Shown here: piece by piece, positions 11,701-22,482 of the stretch
Layout of the letters: every line of letters begins with the position of its first letter
Numbering within the stretch: the first letter of the stretch is position 1
From: Knoxdaviesia capensis
Lineage: Eukaryota > Ascomycota > Sordariomycetes > Microascales > Gondwanamycetaceae
Direction of reading: 5' to 3'
Length of the DNA: 64,000 bases
Assembly (NCBI GenBank): GCA_001510575.1
Contig: LNGK01000012.1
Span: forward strand, 816,875-880,874
Position numbers and translations under genes: made by a program
Notes under the pieces: generated by a model
The model's input: the letters and a program-made list of their open reading frames with translations, nothing else
Database searches by the model: none
Told to the model about the DNA's origin: nothing

Positions 11701-14700
11701 TTTTGGAGATGGTTGGAATGCCCGTTTTGACGGGATGAGGTTGTGAGAGTGGATTTGGATTGGTGTGCAATGCCGGTTCCCTCCCTGGGCTCTTGGTCTT
11801 CCACAGTAGCTTGTGTCAGGAGTTCCCCGCACTGGGCGGTTCTCGTTTAAACTTTACGGAAGAAAACGACCTTCACCCACGACCCATTTATGAACCGGGG
11901 AAGCCTAGGAGAGATCCTCTTTCCCCCAGAGGCGATGTGCACGTGAAGGATAAAACACAACTCACTGTTCGGGGGAAAGAAAGCACAAGGAAAAGAAAAC
12001 GACTCGCAGCGGCTAAGACTCCAGGGATTGTGCTAACAAAAATTCATGGGGAAGAGCAACAGAAAAGTGGGTAGGAAAGTTGAGAAGAACGACGTGGTGG
12101 CAGATCTGGGGAAGATTTTGTGGGCTTGTTGGACTTTGCTTAAACTATGGGGCCCCGTTTTGGGATATGGAAGGGCTTCGCCGCCGGATGGACAGGTATG
12201 GATCTCTTTCTTTTTTCTGGTCTTTTGGGGCCGAGCGAGCTTTGATTGCCTTGACCTTGAACTTTAATGCTTCGTTGGCTTGTTTTCCTTTGACTGTTTA
12301 TCTGGGGATCTGGGGAAGAAGACCTGGGGAAGCAGAATCTGGGGATAGGATTTTACCGGGAAGGAGGCAAAGTGTTCTCTGTTCCTTCGTTCCTTCCTGT
12401 CAACCCACCACCGCCCAGCGTCGACTACTTGCCGCCCCTTGTCACGAACAAAATTTCCCATTATAGCCAACCAGTCGTTTACAAGTACTGTAATCACTAC
12501 CCACCTACAGATTCTTTGATACGACTCGTCCGCTCTGTGACTTCTGTTCCACACCGTACTTTCCGTCAACTCCACTTCGATCAGAACCTTGAATATTCTT
12601 TTCTACCAGCTGACGAACTGATTCTGGTTACCCCTCTTTACAACGATGTTATGACTGGTTTTATCGTTTCTTTTCATGAGCTGTAGAGAACGTACTGCTG
12701 CAGGCGTCGTCGTGGCCCTGGGTGTGTGTGTTGTCAACTCAAATCAGATCCCCGATATCAAAACCACATTATCTACAGGGATACCATGCAAGCCTGGCCC
12801 AACCTAAGCCCGCTAAGATCCAACTTTCCCGACACTAAACCACCGCCCAGACACAAGCCTCATCACGCTCTGTTCTCCTCACCTGCGTTCCCCCCTCCCC
12901 CAACTTCTGCTATGTTTCCCCGCAAATCCCGTCACTGTGCCCCTTTTCCTTCCCCCAGGTTTTGTTTCCCCGCGGATTCCAGTCAACGCAGAGAAAATCT
13001 AAAGATTGCTCCTCTTTCCCTCTTCCTCCTTCATCGACGTCTCGCACACGCCTCTACCCCAAAAGCTTTTTTTGGAGTTGAGACTCAAGCCGAGCTTAGC
13101 TTTGTTTCCCTTTTCTTCCCTCTCCCACGTTGTTCTCCTTCCTCTCAACCGGGAAGGATTGCCTGTGGTCGGGAGGCGGCTGAAAGGAAGTTTGCCCTCT
13201 TTGGGCAGAGATTTCGTTCCATTTCTCGGGTAGAACCTCGAGGGAAAAAGTCCTCAGACGGACTAAGAGATTTTAGTCTCTAGAGCCTCAGGCCCTGGAT
13301 TATAGGTGTTCTGCATTTTCAGGCCACCCACCCTCTTGAGAGGACAGAAGCAGGTACTGCTAAAAAGCCATGTGCGCTCTGCATATTGAGATCAGAAGTT
13401 CATCACAGAAATAACGAGTGTGTGTTGACCATTGGCAGAGCCCCCTATCTTCTTAAAATATTAGATGCGTATAGGTTTCCTATTCGGGAAAGAGGTGATG
13501 ATTTCATGTTCCGTTCGTCCACATCCTTGAGAATCCTGGACCTGCCAAGCTCATGCTCTCTATGTTTTACCTGAGTATGACTTGGTCATGGGACACGGAC
13601 TGAGAAAAAGGAGGCGAAGAGTGAAGCCAGGAATGATACAATTTGCGAACTATAGAATATTTCCTAGAAAGATGAGTATGTTGGTCAAAACAGCTCCTTC
13701 TCTTCTTTCGTCTTCACTGGTCTGGCTCAGATGCACTAAGAGTGGCTGGGATGATATGGCCGAGGATGGCGGCTATCAAACTTCCCCACAGACCACAAAG
13801 ATAAGGAGGGATTTTGAACCTCGGATGCACTGGGAAAAGCAAAATCGAATGATCTTGTCTTTTCATAAGCCGAGCTAGTAATGCATCAACTCCCGTATAC
13901 GCTTGTAAGGTGTTCACGATCTTTTTACGCGCGTCTGTGTTTTCAGAGCTAATTGCGTCTCCGGATGGGGCCCCCGGATGTGATGATATGTGCAGTAGTT
14001 TAAAACATCCATTGCTGGTTAGCTAGCTATCGGATAAGGGCATGCATGCATGGAGGCACAGACATGGTATTGTGCTTACGGAGGACTGTTTTGAATGCCC
14101 AATAACGCTGCATATCACAATATTATTTTTCTTCTTCTTTGACAGCCATAGTTGGGGTACAACAATCTGATGCCCAAAAAAATATAGCCAATATGTCCGT
14201 CTATAACCAGAATCCAAACTTTGGGGCTGCCCTGATTGAATGGCAGTAATAAATCCAATTCTCGAAAAAGAAAAAGAATAGCTTGGGCAACATGGACGAC
14301 CTTGTATCTGGGCATCCTCGTAGCTTCGTAAATTTCACCAATAGTCTGTCACCAGCGGGCGTTCGGTAGTAATGCTTGGCTGCCCTATCCTGTGCCATCC
14401 TGGATCCGTCTCTATGGCTATCGGTCTGACGCCCACGAATGTTTGTCCTTCTTGATTGGCTGTGCTGAATACACACGATAGTTGAAGAGACACATCTTGT
14501 ATCTCAACCCCGCCCAAAACAAGACGAGCAGCATTGCAGACCTACTATATGCATATGTCACTTGTTGTAGGCAAGATCAGCCATGCCCGGACATTTGTAG
14601 AAACCCTTCCTATCAGTAGTGGCGGAGGAACCTGGCCCAATCAGCCAGCCACGAACCTGACATTCCGATTCCTTAGGGCTCTTGAGGCTCCTCGGTTGGG

Positions 14701-14805
14701 TTCCCTGATGGGAGAAAAAAGGCAGCATTTACACCGCCGCTCGAGTCGGTTACGCTGCAGCGTAGGATGAATGCGACTGGCTAGGACAAGTCCTCAGACA
14801 GTGAC

Positions 14806-14817
14806 TACTGTACAGTA
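14806..14817. repeat. Perfect 12-bp palindrome (TACTGTACAGTA)
   Basis: The longest member of a palindromic motif that recurs in this part of the window. The core CTGTACAG is repeated at 16298-16305, 19548-19555 and 20663-20670, and shorter relatives (GTACTGTAC) occur at 21498-21506 and 41901-41909. None of these copies lies inside a coding exon. Function unknown; it could be a protein-binding site or just a favoured word of this genome. Confidence 0.6.
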
Positions 14818-16742
14818 CACATGGATGCAGGAATGATGCACACAGTGCGATGATAAGATGACATTTTGTTTGGGTAGATGCTCAACCTTGTGATTCGAGG
14901 ATCAACAGATGAAGAATTTCGTCCTCTGTCTCATCTTGCGCCGCGATCAGCCTCAAGACGAACTGTGTGACAGCGTTCAAGACATGGACCAAACACCAAG
15001 GGCCGATGACCTTTGTGCAACTACCTGCGGGTACGAACTAGCCACTTTTTTCGTGGTTGCACCTGCATGATTTGCTCGTTGCACAGAGATACGCAGCGCT
15101 GAAAGTCCCGGAATGGCTCTTGCATGCAAGTCGTGTGGAGTTGCCACGGTTCGTTATCCCCGTCTCAGAGGGCCATTCTCAACACAACATGAGCACTCCT
15201 ATGCCACAATCTACGCACAGAAGAAACTCCGCCGCCACTCACCCCCAACCTAGACATTACATACTACCATTTTTATTCGGTCCTCAACAACTGTGGGTGG
15301 TATTGCCACTTAGTAGCACATTCAGTCATTCGGAGTTTTGGCTGGGATATGAAGAGCGCAGACAGCACAGCAGAGTCCAACCCAAGACCGTGAAATACCC
15401 ACTCCGGCTATGAACCCAAGGTTTCGGCTTTAATGAGAATCCAAGTTGGGCTCAACCGACCAATCCCCATCTTCCTGATTTTGTTTTCCTTGGACCTAAT
15501 TCAAATGTGAAATGCTCTTCAAGGGCCCAAACTCGCCTCGGCGGCGGGGGAGGGACATGGTGATCTCTTGGACATGTCTTGGTATGGGGCTTTGGGTGGG
15601 GAGCTTGGTATAATATAGTGTCCACGCGTATAGGTATTAACAATCCAGTGGCCAAAAACACAGAAGTGAGAGAGGCCAAGGATCATGCTGCTCCGTATCA
15701 GGTCTGCTGGCTCTCCTTAATGGTACTGAGGAGGGTGGCTGGTGGAAGTGTGAATGCCATCAAGGTTGCTTCAGCATAACACGTATTGGTGATGAGTTAT
15801 ATCTTACTGGTTTGGACAACAGGCATAGTGGTAAACTCTACCCTAGAACCACAGCCCATGAGTCTAAATGCCAATGAGAAGTCGTGCAGTGAATGCGGTG
15901 GTATTATGTCAGGAAAATTTCACGCAATACCACATAAGACGTGGTATTGACCTGGGGGTAGCGGGCGGCGCATTTTCTGCATTTTCTGCCTTCTTTTTTT
16001 CTGGACAAACACCTGGTTTGTAGGATTCAACGGGTTGGGCAGTGTGGAACGAACTGCAAGTATCCAAATCCTGAACCCGGCCGACCTTGGTGTGCTTAGT
16101 TTATGTAGGCAAGCGCCCGACTGACTGGCAGCATGAATCACGTACCTACAACGTAAATGCCATTCGCCAGAGCGTGAAGGACATGCAAAGTGTAAAGTGC
16201 AATAAGCAACATATGAAAGGCAATCTGCTGAAGTCGCACCCTGATAACCACCGAAAAAGCCCCAACACCCACCAAGGCTCGCGATCTAAGCTGTTTACTG
16301 TACAGTGTTTCATATAAAGTCAGTCACAGTCCAGATCCTCGCCCGTTATAAAGCATTTGGCTATAGCTCTGTGTCGCCCGCGCAGTAAGAGACTTTGTAA
16401 TACAATGCATGCTCGAGTGGGCTGTGAATATGGTTAAATATAAAGAACCAACCACACAACCAAACCCCCATATCCGTCAGCTTGACTTGCTAGACCTCTT
16501 TCTCACCGGCTGTGAGACGGTGGAATTGTGGACACGAGTGTGGAGCTTCCGTACAGAAAGAGGCATAGCTTGCAGACTAAACCATGGTGTGGTGGTGTGC
16601 GCGTGTGTGGGCGTGCCTTGTTCACGTTCTCACGAGGCGTATAAAAAAAGGTACAGGACAGGATCCCTTAGACGCCCAGGGCCGCTAATCTGTTCTCAGT
16701 ATAGCTGGCGTGTCCAAAACCCAAATCCCACCACTGAAACAA

Positions 16743-16758
16743 ACACACACACACACAC
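16743..16758. repeat. CA dinucleotide microsatellite
   Basis: Uninterrupted CA repeat of about eight units in the gene-free stretch. No gene is adjacent. Confidence 0.8.
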
Positions 16759-19700
16759 TTGAACTTAAAGCCCAACCCTGCTGACGCTAAACTGGTGTGC
16801 TTGTGTTCTTTTCCCAGTGCTCTATCCGCTCTACTAAACCGGATGGGGTAACTGTTCTGGAAGAAGAAGATCCCGAAGCTCCATCAAGGCGCGGACGGCA
16901 CATGGTTAGTTCGTGGAGCTGTCGCGACGTGCTAGTGAGTCTTGACTACAGAAATGAAAGGGAGAGTCTGAGCAGCAGATCTTTGCGGCCGCACATCTAG
17001 TTTGGCCGAGGGAAGGGAAGAGAAAAGTGCGGTCTGAGAGCACCGGCGAATGCTTGCCATAGTTGGTGTCGCCTTTCCAAAAAGACCACAACCGCCGCAG
17101 TCCTGAAATCCTCCCCACACATCTCGATAATAGCTCTTGGACCTTCAGGCTTCCAACAGTGTGAACCATGTTAAAAGATGAGAACGTCCGGGGAAATGCG
17201 CCAATGCAGAGGGTCCTGTTGGTGGAGATCTGGGGTAAAAAATACGACCAGCCTCCAGGATTTGTGTGCTGGAGCTCACTAAAAAAGACTAAATCAACGA
17301 ACTTTCATCTAGAATCTGGGGTAAATCTCAAGTGGCGAAAAGTCTTAGAGGCAGAGGGGCACATAGGAGCTCCGAGCCAGGGATGAAAGTCCCTGGATAC
17401 CCTCAACTGAAGAAGAAACCATTTACGGCCCTCGTGATGGTCTCAGAGACCTGCTCCGGGACAGGACAGCTACTCGTGAAGGAGTTCGCCGGCCTCCCAC
17501 GAACGTGACCTCTCTCCGTGTTGGACTTCGTATGCCCCGAGTGCATGCGTGAGCTGCCGCCTGTACCTAAATAAGTGCTAAACGGGCTCCCCCCAAATAG
17601 TGGATGCGCAGAAGGGAAGCACATCCCCAGTCATGATTAAAAGCGGGCGTGAAAGTGTGAGAGGAGAGATTGAGGTTTACAGGGAAGTGTGTGTGTGTGA
17701 TCTTCCTGTGGGCTTCTAAAAAGATTTCCCCGAGCACCCCGGGTGCTAGCTTTGCGGCTCGTATAACCGAGAAAAATCAAAAAGGACAAGACATACAATG
17801 CACTAAACAAAAGACCTGGGGGCGCAGACTCGGCAAGCTTCCAAAAACGGTCATGACAGCCGGCGGTCCTCCAATCCTGCTGACCTGTCGGCAACTGGGT
17901 AAGGCAGCCGAAAGCTTGCTTCATGGCTGTGGAAGCGAGAGCGCGCCGTCCGTGGTTGTTGGCGAGAAGGGAAAAGGGGCATTTTGCAGCAAGCGGAATA
18001 TGCAAAATGCGCAGTCCTTGAATAACGGAAAGCAGCAGGTTGGCCCCCGAATGAGGCATTGAGCATGCTGTATCACCAAACGCCACCGGATTTCGTCGCC
18101 TTTGTCCCATATCTCGCTCTTCTACGAGAAGGTGTGCTCGTTTGTCCAACTGGCCCCCTATATTTATTTATCCTTTCATGCCACCTGTACAAGCCACTGT
18201 AAGCCCAACTCCTCCTGGATAAATGAGAAATCGATCTGATCCGTTGGAAGCACACTCCTGTTGTGACACCCGGAGCCCTCGCCTCAACACGGAAAGGATT
18301 TTGGGGAACCAAAAGTGCATCCGTAGGGGAGTCCTGTAGCGTGCAAGAAAATGGAAACCTTCTAGATAGATAGAAGCACTAGGAAAACAAAATGAAGCCA
18401 GGAAATACATGCGTAGAATAGTCTCAGCTACGCAGGACAAGAACGGGAGAAGTAATTGCCAAGGTCGCTTGGCTTTCTGTCTGCCACGGGGCTTTTTCTT
18501 ATTTTCTATTTTTTTTTCTTGAGCATCGTGCATTTGTGTGAGTGGTGTACCTGTAGGGGGTTCTATTTTTTATTTTTATTTTCAGATGAGTCTTGGTCGC
18601 ACGTTCACGATAACTTATTTTCCGGTTCTTGCGTCCCCTCTCCTGATCCTCGTTCTCGGTATCGAGGATATCCTATCATCTGGTGAAACACAGCCCAGCT
18701 GCGATGCAATGTAGGATATATGCTATAGTTAATCTCGCTTCCCAGAAGAAAGGATCACAACGTGCGTGCTTTCCACTGAATTCCAATTTACGTCGGTTGG
18801 TACGGCCGGTGGCCGTGTCGGGACGGGCTTCCTGAATTCCATATTGCGTGCGCGCGGCTGAGTGTCCTTGCCCGTATTTCTAGCTGACACCTTTTCTTTC
18901 TCTAGATTCACCGGTCGTGAGAGCGAGCGTCTGTGTGCATGTAGTGTCTGCACTCGCTCGTACGAAGGTAGGTGGACGCGTCGGCGAAATTCACCCGCTC
19001 GATATCACCAACGGAACCACGCACAAATAGACATTCACCACGACGCCGGACGGGACAGTCTGCTCTCATTGCTCGTGTTCGTTGGACAAGGACACCGACC
19101 ACACCCTCACTGGAGCATCCAATTACCCAAACTTTACTAGCCGGAACCACGTTCGTTATGCTAAAAGAGGTACACCTGCAGGTGGGAAAGCATAGATAAA
19201 GTACCACCCGTCGTTGTATTCGGCCACAGGTATACGGACGGAGTACGTGTACGTGGCGCATAAGCCGTGAAGGCGAACTGTGGTTTGCATGGTAGTACTG
19301 GGGTTTGAACCATCTGCAAATAGAGTACTGTAGATGCCAGGTATAAGTTCGGCCAGAACGCCGGCTACAGCGCCGGCTACTCCAATTCTGCTTGTTCGTA
19401 TCTGGCTGCCTGCCCTCGTACAAGACCCAAATGATATGGATGTGCTGGTTGGTATATCGTTTCCTTGATAATGAATGAATATAATTCCTTCTCCGGCACC
19501 TTAGGAAATCCTCCCTGTCAGGTCCCGTAGAGCAGGTAGATTGGAGACTGTACAGTACTACAACAGTCCCTCCTCACCCGACAATCCGACCTTCTTTGGT
19601 ACTGTATGCATGCCTCTTGGGATTCTCTCTCACTTTTGCCAAGCGGTCCGAAATGAGAACACCAATGCCTCGGGGTTTCATCCGCTCGCCCATGCCCCGC

Positions 19701-20256
19701 GTGGTTGCGCTCTAGACCTCTCCCTCCTTTCTCCCGGCACGATGCTCCTTTGAAGTTAGCCTGGAAATTGTGCTTCTTGCATGTCAAGGGGGGAGCACCA
19801 GAGAGGTGTGTTGTTAGCACCCTTCTCCCGTTTGTTCAGACGTGGTATATCCCGTATCTGGTGTATAGGGCCAATCATTTTTCGTTTATATTTCCAAGAC
19901 TTCGTGGGTGGATTCGCTTTCTTGGAAGACGACAGAGTGCAAACACTGGCGTGTAATGGTGGGAGTAAGTTTAACCTCATGTTCGCCCCTTGAGCGGTTA
20001 GTGTTAGTGTTGGATTATCGTTTTAGTCGAGTTATTCCCCCAGAGTGCTTTTAAACTCTCATACCTTGTTTAGAGGGGACCTCCGAGGTACATCTGTGGG
20101 GAGAGAAAGCGGTTCTTCGTGTATCCAGAACCTGCTGGCCGTAGCAAAAGGTTCAAACAATGGTCCCCCATCCCAGTGAAAGGAGACACTGAACAGAGGC
20201 AAAAAGCCAGTTACTTACAGTACAGCGTATGCATGTTTTACCTTGGACTACGAGCC

Positions 20257-20305
20257 GGGAAGGGGGGCGGGGGATGTGGCATTTCGGGGGGGGGAGGGGG
20301 GGGGG
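20257..20305 (+). repeat. G-run cluster, possible G-quadruplex
   Basis: More than four runs of at least four G on the plus strand within about 50 nt, the last two being about eight and ten G long and separated by a single A. The pattern meets the usual loose definition of a G-quadruplex motif. There is no adjacent gene. Confidence 0.5.
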
Positions 20306-21934
20306 AGTATACGTAGCCATGATCCGCCTGGGTTGCTTGTTGAGTCCATCAAGTCATCTCTTATTGGATCTTGCAAAGTCTTGGCCGCCAGATTGGTAAC
20401 ATACTTTTGGCCCGCCGACCCTCCCCGGACCAGGGTCCCGACCGGCTTTTATCATTTTTTGTTGATAAATGGCCGGTGGTGTGCCCGAAGCGGTGGCATG
20501 TAAGTGAGCGACTGCGAGCGTACGCGAACAGACAAAAACGGTTTAGAGACGACATCCTCCCAAATAAACTGGAAAATCACGCCGCTCGTCTGTTTTATAT
20601 ATCCTGTACACGTTCGGATAATCGAGATAGTAATAACCTGTTCTCCGCATATATAGCGACCTCTGTACAGTACAGTATACAGTACTTACATATATGGGCG
20701 GTATCCGCCGTTGATATAACAGGCCAACTTCCATGTAAGTCAAGTAAATGCACCTCCAGGTCATCTCAACAAACCACGGATACATGTCAGCCCAGGCCTC
20801 TTTTTTATAGGCTGCCACGCGAAAGGGAGGATTTGCATCTGTGATAATGGGCGGGTGCATGGGCGCTGGTGTGCATCATCTCCTAATTCTCAGCAAGCGA
20901 AAGCCGAACGCTGGAAGGCAATATTATATCACGCCTCGCCCTAGTCCCAGTCACCACAGTCCATCATATATCACCCATGTCCGCCAACCGTCTTCCTGTG
21001 CCCGGGGGAGGGAGAGGGGGAGGCGTGGACAACGAAAGGGAGGGGGCCATTATAGCATTCCGGCGTATCAGGCACATTGGAATTGCTCTTACTGGTGTCC
21101 CTCAAACCGCCGACTTATAGATAGGTGAACTAGCAGGGCAGACGACAGGAGGGTCCTCACTAAAGGGACGAAAAGAGGATCTGGGGAAACTCGACGAGAA
21201 TCTGGAGAAATGGAGACTCGAGAGACGTGCGTGTCTGGGGAAGCTGGATAGTCTGGTATCGGGGCTCCTCTTTTCGGGCTTTGCCTTCTAGGATGAAAGG
21301 CAACATGGAACCTCAACAAAATGGAAATCGAAGACAACTTAATACCACCTCGCCGCTTAAAGCTGCGAAGACATACTTAGGAGATAATTAGCCACCATGT
21401 CCAGACTTCGCGGCTTGAATCTGAACTCGTCCCGCCATCACGCGAATCTCATTCTGGGGTAGGTATCGGGGGACAAAACATGCGCAGAAGTTGCACGTAC
21501 TGTACTATAACGTGTGCGGGTGTAGGTGGTGTAGTCGAGCTATCCTCCAAGCTCTCCCTCCCCTCTCTCCACACGCTCCTCCCATGCCATCTCTTCTTTC
21601 CCCATCTTCATCCCCAGACTTCCCATTCAAGGTAGTATCCCTAGGCGTAATCATGATTTTATTATTATTATTTATTCTGGGTTGTTTTGATATTTTTCCG
21701 TTTTTTTAATGACTCTATCCAAGCCCTTTTAACGGATTGCAACCACTCCCCATGGGATGTCTCTGCTGGTCTGTGTCTCCCTTCTCTATGGCTGACCCTG
21801 TCTCTCCCATCTGTCTATCTCCTCGTCCTCAATCTTTCCCTTTTCACTGACTCTGCCCTACCAAGCTGAATATCCTTTAATAACCCGCCTCTTCCCCCAC
21901 CCACCGTCCCAGATTTTAGAAGGAAGCAATTTAT

Positions 21935-22175
21935 CTGAGTTCATTCCTCTTCATTATCTTCTTCCCCTCGCTCCTACCCTCTTCCCTCTTTCCTCTGTCG
22001 GGCCTTTTATTTTCTCCTTTATATCTCCTGTCTCTCCCATCTTCTTTTTCAACTTCCCCCTTTCCTCTCTCCTCTCTCTTCTCTATCTTACTCTTATCTT
22101 CCCCCTTTCCCTCTCCCACTTCCGCTGTCATTCCTTCTGGTCTGTCTTCCATCTGTTGTCTCTCCCTCATTTTCT
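21935..22175 (+). promoter_or_regulatory. Long pyrimidine tract upstream of carrier gene
   Basis: About 240 nt made almost only of C and T on the plus strand, 300-550 nt before the start codon of the MFS carrier. CT-rich tracts are common in promoters and leaders of filamentous fungi, where they often precede transcription starts. The complementary strand shows a 95-codon open frame made of Lys, Arg, Glu and Gly. This is a consequence of base composition, not a gene. Confidence 0.5.
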
Positions 22176-22375
22176 TCGTCATCTGTTCCGCACCGACAAT
22201 CTTTGTTGCTCGTTGCACCAGATAGTGTGGTCAGATTGATTGCGATTTGGCCAAGACCTGCAAAAAACTTGCATCCACCCCGTCCATCCGGCAGTTGACT
22301 TGTTTCACTACGTGTCGACTCAACCATCGTGACTTTCCGTCTGTTCTCCAGCCATCCTCAGAGTCCACGAACACC

Positions 22376-22384
22376 GTATATAAG
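22376..22384 (+). promoter_or_regulatory. TATA-box-like element of the carrier gene
   Basis: GTATATAAG lies 99-107 nt before the ATG at 22483, a suitable distance for a TATA element with a short leader. It follows the pyrimidine tract and is the best TATA match in this upstream region. Confidence 0.5.
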
Positions 22385-22482
22385 ATATATAACACTCCCG
22401 TTTTACATCTGTATATTACAACCGGACATCACCACTTCCCGCCAATCCATTTCTCCCTCCTTCCCCAAAACAACTCGCAATC

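Larger units (their letters stand above)
8466..22482. other. 14 kb gene-free stretch
   Basis: I recognise no protein, tRNA or rRNA gene here. The longest frames (for example around 9931-10675, 10760-11350 and 12726-13283) have no family resemblance, overlap one another in different frames and look like chance frames. Contents that can be named: teloboxes at 8707-8737; a pyrimidine-rich block at about 12360-13150 that resembles a fungal promoter/leader but leads into no recognisable protein; four CTGTACAG palindromes (14808, 16298, 19548, 20663); a CA repeat at 16743-16758; a G-run cluster at 20257-20305; and a strongly pyrimidine-rich tract at about 21935-22175, ahead of the carrier gene. No long terminal repeats, transposase or RIP-like AT-rich decay were seen. 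Confidence 0.6.

Noticed and set aside
12726..13283. 185-codon frame in the pyrimidine block
   Set aside because: Pro/Ser/Phe-rich translation expected from CT-rich DNA; no conserved features.
19295..19320. B-box-like sequence (GGTTCAAACCCC on the minus strand)
   Set aside because: No T stem, acceptor stem or D arm can be built around it, so not a tRNA.
21931..22218. 95-codon Lys/Arg/Glu-rich frame on the minus strand
   Set aside because: Direct consequence of the pyrimidine tract on the other strand.
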